Positions 7,759 to 14,809 of a DNA stretch of 64,000 bases are shown in pieces (position 1 is the first letter of the stretch; each line of letters starts with the position of its first letter). The notes beneath the pieces were generated by a model, which saw only the letters and a program-made list of their open reading frames with translations, ran no database searches and was not told the origin of the DNA. Location: positions 186,001-250,000 of the forward strand of contig CAVQMB010000002.1 in assembly GCA_963713445.1 (NCBI GenBank), in the 5' to 3' direction. The stretch comes from CAVQMB01 sp963713445 (GTDB taxonomy: Bacteria > Pseudomonadota > Gammaproteobacteria > Competibacterales > Competibacteraceae). A program made the translations under genes and the position numbers.

Positions 7759-8682
7759 ATGAACGATTCAATTCAGTGGAATATTACGGGCCTGGCTAGT
7801 GTGGGTGATTTCATCCGCTGGGGAGCCAGCCGCATGAATGAGTCGGGCATTCATTTTGGCCACGGTACCGACAACGCCTTGGACGAGGCGGCGACGCTGG
7901 TGTTGCATGTTTTGCATCTCGGACCCGATCTGCCGGATAGCTACCTGCGGGCCGCTCTGACACCAGCTGAGCAGCACGCCGTGATGGCATTGATCCAGCG
8001 TCGAATTCGTGAGCGGCTTCCGGCGGCTTATCTGACCCACCAGGCTTGGTTTATGGGCTTGCCCTTTTATGTTGACGAACGCGTTCTAGTTCCCCGCTCG
8101 CCAATCGCGGAGCTGATCGAGAATCAGTTCCAGCCGTGGCTGGAAGAGCCGGCGGCCGTCGCTCGTATTCTCGACCTTTGCGCTGGCAGCGGCTGCATTG
8201 GCATTGCCTGTGCTCATGTGTTTCCGACAGCAGAGGTTGATCTGGCCGATCTGTCCGCCGATGCGCTCGAGGTTGCTCATCACAACGTCGCCGAGCATGG
8301 CCTGGACGATCGGGTTGGGGTGATCGAATCGGATCTATTCGAGGCACTTGCCGGCCAGCGCTACGATCTGATCGTCAGCAATCCCCCCTATGTCGATGCT
8401 GGCGAATTGGCGGCCATGCCCCCTGAGTACCGCCACGAACCGGCTCTGGGCCTGCAGGCCGGCGTGGACGGTCTGGATCTGGCGCACAGGATTCTGCGCG
8501 AGGCCAGTGACCATCTTACTGAGGAGGGCTTGCTGGTTGTGGAAGTGGGTGCCAGCCAAGCGGCACTGGTGGAAAGCTATCCCGAAGTGCCGTTTATTTG
8601 GCCGGAGTTCGCCCGCGGTGGCACCGGCGTTTTTATTCTCAGGGCTTCGGATTTACGGCAATATGCTGCGGTATTCGGTTGA
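7759..8682 (+). CDS. prmB: Ribosomal protein uL3 glutamine N5-methyltransferase
   Basis: A 307-residue S-adenosylmethionine-dependent enzyme that methylates a glutamine of ribosomal protein uL3. The glycine motif LDLCAGSGCIGIACA binds the cofactor and NPPY (residues 208-211) is the catalytic motif of glutamine N5-methyltransferases. The segment GLPFYVDERVLVPRSPI is typical of PrmB rather than PrmC. The ATG at 7759 follows GGTGGAG; the frame is open further upstream but without a better start. Its stop lies 18 bases before a long heptanucleotide repeat. Confidence 0.94.
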   Translation: MNDSIQWNITGLASVGDFIRWGASRMNESGIHFGHGTDNALDEAATLVLHVLHLGPDLPDSYLRAALTPAEQHAVMALIQRRIRERLPAAYLTHQAWFMGLPFYVDERVLVPRSPIAELIENQFQPWLEEPAAVARILDLCAGSGCIGIACAHVFPTAEVDLADLSADALEVAHHNVAEHGLDDRVGVIESDLFEALAGQRYDLIVSNPPYVDAGELAAMPPEYRHEPALGLQAGVDGLDLAHRILREASDHLTEEGLLVVEVGASQAALVESYPEVPFIWPEFARGGTGVFILRASDLRQYAAVFG

Positions 8683-8700
8683 CGTATGCTGCTATCTATG

Positions 8701-8826
8701 GCTATCGGCTATCGGCTATCGGCTATCGGCTATCGGCTATCGGCTATCGGCTATCGGCTATCGGCTATCGGCTATCGGCTATCGGCTATCGGCTATCGGC
8801 TATCGGCTATCGGCTATCGGCTATCG
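8701..8826. repeat. Tandem heptanucleotide repeat, 18 perfect copies of GCTATCG
   Basis: The unit GCTATCG is repeated 18 times without a single mismatch. As seven is not a multiple of three, all three frames run through it; the + strand frames give GYRLSAI repeats with period seven residues. Perfection over 126 bases implies recent expansion or homogenisation by slippage. It lies 18 bases after prmB and about 350 bases before mazG, outside any recognisable gene. Confidence 0.98.
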
Positions 8827-9172
8827 GCGCCTTGCAGAGTTGAGTGATCTGGACGCTTTGGCGCGGCGGTGGTTGCCGTGGCGCTGTTACGCGTCCGCGG
8901 CAGTGAGCATGTCGACGCACATGCGGTCAAGCGGCCCACCCGGGTGGCATTCGCGGTGGTATATCGGTGGCGCTGGCGTTAGCGCCGCCCGGCTGGGCCG
9001 GAACGGGAATTGATTTTGACGGTAACGTGCTGTGTGGTGGTATTCTCGATGTCGTGCAGGGACTGACCATAGGTCCGTTGGGCTTCGCGCCATAGTGCGG
9101 CCTGAAGGTGGGTTGCGCCGCGCAGGGTGCGATGAAGGCTATCGCGGCCACGACGCTAAGATGGGGTAGTTG
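8827..9172. other. Intergenic region between heptamer repeat and mazG
   Basis: I find no convincing gene here. A small hairpin, GGCGCT-GGCGTT-AGCGCC (8968-8985), has no T run. The short frames on both strands show no recognisable domain and look like chance. Confidence 0.5.
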
Positions 9173-9958
9173 ATGAAGGATCTGGAACGGCTGCTGCAGG
9201 TGATGGTGCGGTTGCGTGACCCACAAGGTGGCTGTCCGTGGGATCTGGCTCAGGATTTCACCAGCATCGCCCCCTACACGATTGAGGAAGCCTACGAGGT
9301 GGCGGATGCCATCGATCGCGGTGACCGTCTAGCGCTCAAGGACGAACTGGGTGATCTGCTGTTTCAGGTCGTCTTCCACGCCCGCTTGGCCGAGGAAGAA
9401 GGCAGTTTTGATTTTGCTGATGTGGCGGGCTCGGTGGCAGACAAGCTGGTCCGCCGGCATCCTCATGTATTCGGCGATACCGTCTACTCCAGTGAAGCCG
9501 AACAACATGCCGCATGGGAGCACATCAAAGCGCTTGAGCGCGGCGCCGACGCCAGTGCATTTGATGGGGTGCCGTTGGCTTTGCCAGCGCTGGCTCGCGC
9601 GACAAAGCTACAGCGGCGGGCTGCCCGAGTGGGTTTCGACTGGTCGGAATTGAGTCCGGTGTTCGCCAAGGTGGAAGAAGAACTGGGCGAATTGCACGCC
9701 GCCCTGGACGCTGGTGAGGATGGTCAGCGTCTGGCCGAGGAACTGGGCGACCTGCTGTTCGCCTGCGGCAATCTGGCACGGCACCTTAAGGTTGACGCCG
9801 AGGCCGCCTTGCGAGCCGCCAATGAAAAATTCGTGCGTCGCTTCCAATACATCGAAGCGACTTTGCGGGCGGAGGATCGTTTGCCTGAAGAATTCGATCT
9901 GGATCAGCTCGACGACCTATGGGAAGAAGCCAAGCGCCAGGAGCGAATCGCGGATTAA
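9173..9958 (+). CDS. mazG: MazG, nucleoside triphosphate pyrophosphohydrolase
   Basis: A 261-residue cytoplasmic enzyme that hydrolyses nucleoside triphosphates to monophosphates and pyrophosphate, as a house-cleaning or stringent-response modulator. Two MazG repeats are visible. The first carries Glu38, Glu39 and Glu42 (TIEEAYEV) and Glu58 and Asp61 (KDELGDLL), the magnesium ligands; the second has EEELGEL and EELGDLLF. The ATG at 9173 is preceded by an in-frame TTG that could serve instead. The first copy also has GGCPWDLAQ, usual at the MazG N-terminus. Confidence 0.95.
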   Translation: MKDLERLLQVMVRLRDPQGGCPWDLAQDFTSIAPYTIEEAYEVADAIDRGDRLALKDELGDLLFQVVFHARLAEEEGSFDFADVAGSVADKLVRRHPHVFGDTVYSSEAEQHAAWEHIKALERGADASAFDGVPLALPALARATKLQRRAARVGFDWSELSPVFAKVEEELGELHAALDAGEDGQRLAEELGDLLFACGNLARHLKVDAEAALRAANEKFVRRFQYIEATLRAEDRLPEEFDLDQLDDLWEEAKRQERIAD

Positions 9959-10155
9959 CCCGGATGCCGCTGGCGGCCTTGCAACCGTTATGGTTTTTTG
10001 CCTACTGGGATCGACGGAATGCCGGCGCCGCCGTGAATTATGGCGTTGGGGTACTCCAGTGATCCATCCGAGCGGGTGATTCGCGCGCTGCAGTCGTGGC
10101 GCGTTTCTGAATACTGATCCGGTAGCGGACAAGCGCAGGTTAGGTTGATCCGGCT

Positions 10156-10169
10156 TTGATCTGCATCAT
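10156..10169. promoter_or_regulatory. FNR/ANR-type box upstream of ubiT
   Basis: TTGATCTGCATCAT matches the FNR consensus at nine of ten defined positions. Its centre is about 56 bases before the ubiT start; a class II arrangement would put the transcript start near 10204. The -10 match there (TAGGCT, three of six) is poor, so the site rests on the box itself and on the known FNR control of ubiT in Escherichia coli. Confidence 0.55.
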
Positions 10170-10218
10170 AGTGTCGGCGCGTGTCGGCGGGTTAGGCTGA
10201 CAATCGTCAGTTTAGCCA

Positions 10219-10728
10219 ATGGATCGACCCATGAGCCAGTCCAACACCTTCACCCGCTCTCTAGAGGAAATTGCCCGGCGTCTGCCCGGGGCACCGTTGT
10301 TGCGATTGGCTGGTCGTGCTCCATGGTGGCTGCAGGGGCAACTGCTGGAACAGCTGTTGAATCCGGTTTTCTTGGATGCTCGGCAGCGCGGCGAGCTTGA
10401 TTTCCTGGAGGGCCGCGTGGTCGAGATTCGTATCACCGATCTCGATGTGGTCTGGAAGTTGTCAATGGCGGCCGGTCGCATCGCGGTGCGCGGGCCGGTC
10501 GTTCCGGCGGAAACGGTATTCTGCGCCGATGTATCGACCTTCCTTGCCCTAGCAAACCGACGGGCCGATCCGGATACTCTGTTTTTTCAGCGCCGCCTGG
10601 TCATCGAAGGTGATACTGAACTTGGTCTGCATTTGAAAAACTGGTTGGATACCCTGGAGCCGGAGTCGTTGCCGTCCTTGCTAAGACTGGGCCTCGGACT
10701 GGCGGATCGCGTGCTTGCTGTTGCGTGA
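10219..10728 (+). CDS. ubiT: UbiT, SCP2-domain protein of oxygen-independent ubiquinone synthesis
   Basis: A 169-residue protein with an SCP2 lipid-binding domain over most of its length. The stretch DPDTLFFQRRLVIEGDTELG is a near-exact UbiT/YhbT signature. UbiT is thought to hold ubiquinone intermediates for the anaerobic pathway that uses the UbiU-UbiV hydroxylases, and both those genes lie just downstream on the other strand. A second in-frame ATG is four codons later (10231). The last 48 bases overlap the end of ubiV, read in the opposite direction. Confidence 0.93.
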   Translation: MDRPMSQSNTFTRSLEEIARRLPGAPLLRLAGRAPWWLQGQLLEQLLNPVFLDARQRGELDFLEGRVVEIRITDLDVVWKLSMAAGRIAVRGPVVPAETVFCADVSTFLALANRRADPDTLFFQRRLVIEGDTELGLHLKNWLDTLEPESLPSLLRLGLGLADRVLAVA

Positions 10729-11616
10729 GCGAGCGGTAACCGTTGCCATGCCGGGTTGGCCGAACCAGTAGCCGTTGCATTCCTGCTCCAACGCTGGCGA
10801 GGCCTGGCGCCCGTCGAGTACGGCGCGGAACTGCTTTATCAGGGATCCGGTTGCGGTCGTCAGTGGGCTGATGCGCAGAAAGTCGACGCCCATGGCAGCC
10901 ATGTCCTGCCAGGCACTCAGCAGATTGCAGGGTGTGGCGGACTGCGTCTGAATGCCGTTGAGGGTGAGGAAATGCTCGCCGTCCTGGGTACTCAGGGGCA
11001 GCCCCTGGGGGTGATCCAGGCAGACGAACTGGCAATTATCCTTTGGCAGATTGTGGGCCCGGGCGGTGAAGCAGCGCGCTGACCAGGCCAGCGGCAGCCG
11101 GCCATAGCCGAACACCTCGGTCTCGATACACCCGGCTAGCCCCGTATCGGCGCACTCACCCAACACCCGGCTCAGGCTGTCACGGTCGTATTCGACCGGC
11201 GGAACCCAGCGTCTAAGGCCCGCGGCGTGTAGCCGACGTAGTGTCGCCACGTTATAGACGTTCAACGCCGGGCCGCCGACGAACATCATTCCACGTTCGC
11301 GTAGTAGTTCGACCGCAGCGATATCGTTGGCCTCCACCAACAACTCACCGTTATCACACAGGCGCGCGAGTGTGCTGAGTTCCGATTCCGCCTCCAGTAG
11401 CGTGAGTGTCGATAGCACCACTTGGCGGCCCGAGGCTGCCAGCTGCCGACCCAGTTCGATCCATTCTGCCGGACGCAGGGCGCGCCGCTTGGAGCAAACA
11501 GTCTCACCGAGATAGATGCAGTCTAATGGCCAATCCAGCGCCCTTTGATAGAACGCCTCAAGATCAGTGCGTGGCCAGTAATAGAGGACGGGCCCCAGCG
11601 TCAGTTTCATAGTCAT
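10681..11616 (-). CDS. ubiV: UbiV, Fe-S subunit of the oxygen-independent ubiquinone hydroxylase
   Basis: A 311-residue U32-family protein. Cys41 (VCSKRRAL), Cys182, Cys195 and Cys199 (ARCFTAR, DNCQFVC) are the four cluster ligands, each two positions after the E. coli equivalents. UbiV pairs with UbiU to hydroxylate the ubiquinone ring without oxygen, using prephenate as oxygen donor. It starts 12 bases after ubiU, with GAAGG upstream of the ATG. Further signatures are IYLGE near the N-terminus, FVGGPALNVYN and VFVLNGIQT-like FLTLNGIQT. The 3' end overlaps ubiT by 48 bases. Confidence 0.95.
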   Translation of the reverse strand: MTMKLTLGPVLYYWPRTDLEAFYQRALDWPLDCIYLGETVCSKRRALRPAEWIELGRQLAASGRQVVLSTLTLLEAESELSTLARLCDNGELLVEANDIAAVELLRERGMMFVGGPALNVYNVATLRRLHAAGLRRWVPPVEYDRDSLSRVLGECADTGLAGCIETEVFGYGRLPLAWSARCFTARAHNLPKDNCQFVCLDHPQGLPLSTQDGEHFLTLNGIQTQSATPCNLLSAWQDMAAMGVDFLRISPLTTATGSLIKQFRAVLDGRQASPALEQECNGYWFGQPGMATVTARSRNSKHAIRQSEAQS

Positions 11617-11628
11617 GGTGTCAGGCCT

Positions 11629-12624
11629 TCATTGCCAGGGACGGTGATAAGCGCCCAGCGTGGTCTGGCTGCCCTCGGCAAGCCCGGTCAGCGTGCGCTC
11701 CCAGTCGCTATTGATGGTGTAGGTCGCGGCATCGGCCACAACGGTGTCGATTGCCGCGCGCCATACTCGCGTGATTTGCGCGACGTAGGATGGGCTGCGC
11801 TGGCGGCCCTCTATCTTGATGGCGGCGATACCGGCCTGGTGCAATTGCGGTAGCAGTGCCAGCGTGTTCAGACTGGTAGGTTCTTCCAGCGCATGGAAAC
11901 ACTGTCCGCGGACTTGAAAACGCCCTTTGCACAGGGTCGGGTAACCGGCACTCTCGGAGTCGGCGAAACGGTCGATGAGCACCCCGTTGAGCCGGGACTC
12001 GAGCGCTCCCGGGGTCTGACTCCAGCGCACCGCTCGGGCCGGCGAGCAGGCACCGCCGCTATTGGGTGATTCGCCGGTGGCGTAGGAGGACAGCTGGCAG
12101 CGCCCTTCGGCCATAATGCAGAGACTGCCGAATCCGAAAACCTCAAGCTCTACCGGACTTTGAGCAGCGAGCCGCGTGACCTGCGTTAACGACAGCACGC
12201 GGGGTAGTACCGCACGACGAATAGCAAACTCCCGATGGTAGTAGCGCAGCGCGGCGGCTGACGTGGCCGAAGCCTGGACCGAAAGATGTCGTGGCAAGTC
12301 GGGCCAGCGGTCTGCAGCATAAGCCAGGATTCCGATGTCAGCGATAATCAGCGTATCGACGCCGAGCCGGGCCGCAGCGTCTACAGCCTGGGTCCAGTGG
12401 TCCCAGCCGTCTGGACGCGGATAGGTGTTCAGCGCCAGAAACACCCGCGTACCCCTGGCATGAGCGAAGTCGATGGCACGCGCCAGGTTGTCGGGGGAGA
12501 AATTGAGTCCGGGGAAATGACGCGCGTTGGTGCTGTCCCGAAATCCCAGGTAGACGGCATCGGCGCCATTTTCCACTGCAGCCTTGAGCGAGGGATAATT
12601 GCCGGCGGGGCAGATGAGTTCCAC
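11629..12624 (-). CDS. ubiU: UbiU, Fe-S subunit of the oxygen-independent ubiquinone hydroxylase
   Basis: A 331-residue U32-family protein beginning MELICPAGNYPSLKAA, typical of UbiU/YhbU. The cluster ligands Cys169, Cys176, Cys193 and Cys232 fall at the same positions as in E. coli UbiU. It forms a heterodimer with UbiV. The start is a GTG at 12624, supported by AGGAG five bases upstream. An FNR-type box lies about 70 bases upstream, which fits use under low oxygen. First gene of a two-gene ubiUV operon. Confidence 0.96.
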   Translation of the reverse strand: MELICPAGNYPSLKAAVENGADAVYLGFRDSTNARHFPGLNFSPDNLARAIDFAHARGTRVFLALNTYPRPDGWDHWTQAVDAAARLGVDTLIIADIGILAYAADRWPDLPRHLSVQASATSAAALRYYHREFAIRRAVLPRVLSLTQVTRLAAQSPVELEVFGFGSLCIMAEGRCQLSSYATGESPNSGGACSPARAVRWSQTPGALESRLNGVLIDRFADSESAGYPTLCKGRFQVRGQCFHALEEPTSLNTLALLPQLHQAGIAAIKIEGRQRSPSYVAQITRVWRAAIDTVVADAATYTINSDWERTLTGLAEGSQTTLGAYHRPWQ

Positions 12625-12687
12625 GCAGTCTCCTGGTGCGATAGTCAGTTTGCAACGGAGTCTACGCCGTCGGCCGCTGTCACATCT

Positions 12688-12701
12688 TTAATTTGCATCA
12701 A
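12688..12701. promoter_or_regulatory. FNR/ANR-type box upstream of ubiU
   Basis: Read towards ubiU the sequence is TTGATGCAAATTAA, nine of ten to TTGAT-N4-ATCAA. A TAGACT -10 match (four of six, minus strand 12664-12659) lies where a class II FNR promoter needs it, giving a start near 12652 and a leader of about 28 bases before the ubiU GTG. The divergent Nudix gene could also be affected. Confidence 0.55.
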
Positions 12702-12786
12702 GACGGGCCGGGAACTCTTGGGTCAACTTGTGGGATCGTCCAGCCCCAGTTTGATCTGCCCGGCCCTGATGACCATAGGAGTCAGC

Positions 12787-13392
12787 ATGGATTATCGTTT
12801 TGAATTGCTCGGCAAGCACAGCGTCTACCAGGGTTTTCTTGGCATGCAGGTCTACCGCCTCCGGTTCGAGCTGTTTGCCGGAGGCTGGAGTGAAGTCATC
12901 GAACGCGACTGTCTGGAACGCGGCCGGGCTGTGGCGGTATTGCCTTACGATCCGGTGCGTGACCGTGTGGTGATGATCGAACAGTTCCGGGTAGGGGCGA
13001 TCCATACCCCGGTCGGACCTTGGTTGCTGGAGGTCGTTGCCGGACAGATCGAGCCTGACGAAGCACCATCGGATGTGGTTCATCGCGAGGCCGATGAAGA
13101 GGCTGGCTGCCGGCTCACCAGGCTGGAACCCATCTGCCAGTTCATGGTCAGCCCCGGGAGTTCGTCGGAATGGGTTTACCTCTACGTAGGCCAGGTCGAT
13201 AGCCGCGGCGTGGGTGGCTTGCACGGGTTGGACCACGAACACGAAGACATCCGGGTCGAAGTCATGAGTCGGGTCGAGGCGCTAGACGCGGTAGCGCAGG
13301 GCCGCATCGTGGCATCGCCCGCGATCATCGCTCTGCAGTGGCTGGCACTGAACGTGGCCGACCTGCGCCGGCGTTGGCTGGCGGGGGATTAG
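12787..13392 (+). CDS. nudF: Nudix hydrolase, ADP-ribose pyrophosphatase type
   Basis: A 201-residue cytoplasmic enzyme expected to split ADP-ribose into AMP and ribose 5-phosphate. The Nudix box is complete: GQIEPDE, seven residues, then READEEAG, which binds magnesium. The downstream YVSPGS-like segment FMVSPGSSSEWV marks the ADP-ribose group of the family. The ATG at 12787 follows TAGGAG. The frame is open far upstream, but those codons run antisense through ubiU and have no family resemblance. It ends four bases past the end of the convergent next gene. Confidence 0.9.
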   Translation: MDYRFELLGKHSVYQGFLGMQVYRLRFELFAGGWSEVIERDCLERGRAVAVLPYDPVRDRVVMIEQFRVGAIHTPVGPWLLEVVAGQIEPDEAPSDVVHREADEEAGCRLTRLEPICQFMVSPGSSSEWVYLYVGQVDSRGVGGLHGLDHEHEDIRVEVMSRVEALDAVAQGRIVASPAIIALQWLALNVADLRRRWLAGD

Positions 13393-13892
13393 ATGCCAAG
13401 CTTGCGGAGTTCCTGGTCGGGCCGGCTCATCTCCCACAGCCTGTTGAACAGGGTGAGTAGCTCGCGTGCCTGGGTTCCGCCACTACTGCGATAACCGATG
13501 CAACGTCGCGGATCAGTCAATACCAGCAGTTCACGCTGGTCAGCCACCACGAAGCCATATCGTTGCTCGGCCTGGCTATCCGCATCATCGCGTGGCGCGA
13601 TTCGCAGTTCCAGCGCACCGAGGCGGTCGATGAGCGCGGCCAGGGTTGGGCATTGGGCGCGCCAGTCGCGCACCGGTGGCAACAACAACCGTGCTTGTAA
13701 TCGCGGCTGGCCCACGATAAGCCGGCGTAGTGAGTCCCCGATTTCGTAACGGGCAAACAGGGCTGCGGGTACCAGCGGGCTATAGAGGATCAGTTGGCGG
13801 CGGGTCGCTGCCAGCAGATCTATCAACGCCGCGGCCGTTTCGTCGGCGCCGTCGAGAGGAATGAGTGCTGGGTTGTTGGCGGGATCACTCAT
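13389..13892 (-). CDS. Conserved hypothetical protein downstream of a GNAT enzyme
   Basis: A 167-residue soluble protein. I do not recognise a firm domain; it resembles proteins or C-terminal domains that follow GNAT acetyltransferases in pseudomonads. Visible features are an Ala/Leu-rich helix near the N-terminus, a central LQARLLLPPVRDWRAQCP segment, and VLTDPRRCIGYRS near the end. Its ATG overlaps the GNAT stop by four bases, so the pair is probably co-translated and may work together. The frame is open upstream, but the overlap start at 13892 is the natural one. Confidence 0.75.
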   Translation of the reverse strand: MSDPANNPALIPLDGADETAAALIDLLAATRRQLILYSPLVPAALFARYEIGDSLRRLIVGQPRLQARLLLPPVRDWRAQCPTLAALIDRLGALELRIAPRDDADSQAEQRYGFVVADQRELLVLTDPRRCIGYRSSGGTQARELLTLFNRLWEMSRPDQELRKLGI

Positions 13893-14335
13893 GGCGTTGC
13901 CGTCTCGTGGAGTGGCAGCCGCATGGCCCGGTGCGGTATGCCGGCGTCCATAAATTCCGCTCCTTCGGCACGGAAGCCCAGCTTTTCGTAAAATGAGATG
14001 GCGTTGGTTTGGGCGTTGAGGATAACCTCGCTGAAATCGCGCTCCAGGGCCTGCTGGAGCAAGGTCTGCATCAGTCTGTAGCCGACTTGCCGGCCGCGCC
14101 ACTGCCGAAGCACCGCCACCCGACCGATGTGGCCGTCGGGCAGCAACCGGCCGGTACCGATTGCGCGGCCGTCAGAATCGCGCGCCACCACGTGCAGGCT
14201 GAGCGGATCGAACTCGTCGCGCTCGAGATCCTCGGGAACTTGCTGTTCCTGGACAAAGACCATGCGTCGCACCTCGTATAGCTCAGCTTCGTCGCGCGCC
14301 CAATCGGCCACCGCTAGCGTAATCGTATCGGCCAT
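13889..14335 (-). CDS. GNAT family N-acetyltransferase
   Basis: A 148-residue acetyltransferase. Motif A is seen as HIGRVAVLRQWRGRQVGYRLM, with the R-x-x-G-x-G/A type acetyl-CoA loop, and motif B as AISFYEKLGFRAEG. The FMDAGIPHRAMRLP ending is usual in ElaA-like and PA4794-like GNAT proteins; the acceptor is unknown. I start at the ATG at 14335, where GAGAACGAG precedes it, rather than the upstream in-frame ATG at 14368. It is the first gene of a two-gene unit with the hypothetical protein. Confidence 0.88.
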   Translation of the reverse strand: MADTITLAVADWARDEAELYEVRRMVFVQEQQVPEDLERDEFDPLSLHVVARDSDGRAIGTGRLLPDGHIGRVAVLRQWRGRQVGYRLMQTLLQQALERDFSEVILNAQTNAISFYEKLGFRAEGAEFMDAGIPHRAMRLPLHETATP

Positions 14336-14809
14336 CTCGTTCTCACAGCGATCTCGGACACCGTGCAAGTTTATCGCATTCGTGCGGAATCGATCTTGTT
14401 CCGGTCGTTACGTTTGCGATTAATGATCGCTTTGCTGTCAGGCTAGGGTTGTCCCACCCGAGCTATTAGCGAGCTATGATGTGCGGCGCTGGCGGTGGTC
14501 GACACTGCCTCGAACGGCGCATTGCAGTAGGCGATTGTGTTGGCCAGAATGTTGTTGGCAACTGATGTGGCGTGACCGCAACGGGTTGATCCGAATTAAG
14601 GAGTGCTGAGGACCTGCGCGGTATAATTCGCTAGTGCAGGTATTTCAATGGCCGGTGCCGTGAATGGCCGGTGCGGTGAGACCAGCGTATCCCAGAGGAT
14701 CGCCATGCCCCATGAGAATTGCCTCCGACCGCTTGATCGCGCTTGCGTCGAGTGTTGTTGTCCGAACTGGATGAACGCATCCGCTGTAACAAACGTGGGG
14801 CATGCGTCG
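14336..14809. other. Intergenic region between GNAT gene and di-heme peroxidase
   Basis: This region holds divergent promoters. It contains an FNR-type promoter at 14586-14627 and an imperfect palindrome, GCGAT-TAATG-ATCGC (14416-14430), of unknown meaning. The open codons from 14648 in the peroxidase frame have no signal-peptide character and I treat them as leader. Confidence 0.5.
14586..14627 (+). promoter_or_regulatory. Class II FNR-type promoter of the di-heme peroxidase gene
   Basis: TTGATCCGAATTAA (14586-14599) matches the FNR consensus at nine of ten positions. A perfect TATAAT lies at 14622-14627. If transcription starts near 14634, the box centre (14592.5) is at -41.5 and TATAAT at -12 to -7, exactly the class II geometry. 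Known bacterial cytochrome c peroxidase genes are often under FNR/ANR control, which supports the match. Confidence 0.68.

Noticed and set aside
8701..8826. Possible CRISPR array
   Set aside because: The units are seven bases and directly adjacent, with no spacers and no cas genes nearby.
8390..9013. Long + strand frames with repeated GYRLSAI units after prmB
   Set aside because: They exist only because the GCTATCG array has no stop in any frame; they overlap the end of prmB and show no start site or other domain.
12286..12786. Extension of the Nudix gene upstream to 12286
   Set aside because: These codons run antisense through ubiU, and the ATG at 12787 has a good ribosome site.
14416..14430. 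GCGAT-N5-ATCGC palindrome as an operator
   Set aside because: Short arms, no second copy seen and no matching regulator nearby.
14648..14809. N-terminal extension of the di-heme peroxidase
   Set aside because: It would put about 54 Cys-rich, non-hydrophobic residues before a normal signal peptide.
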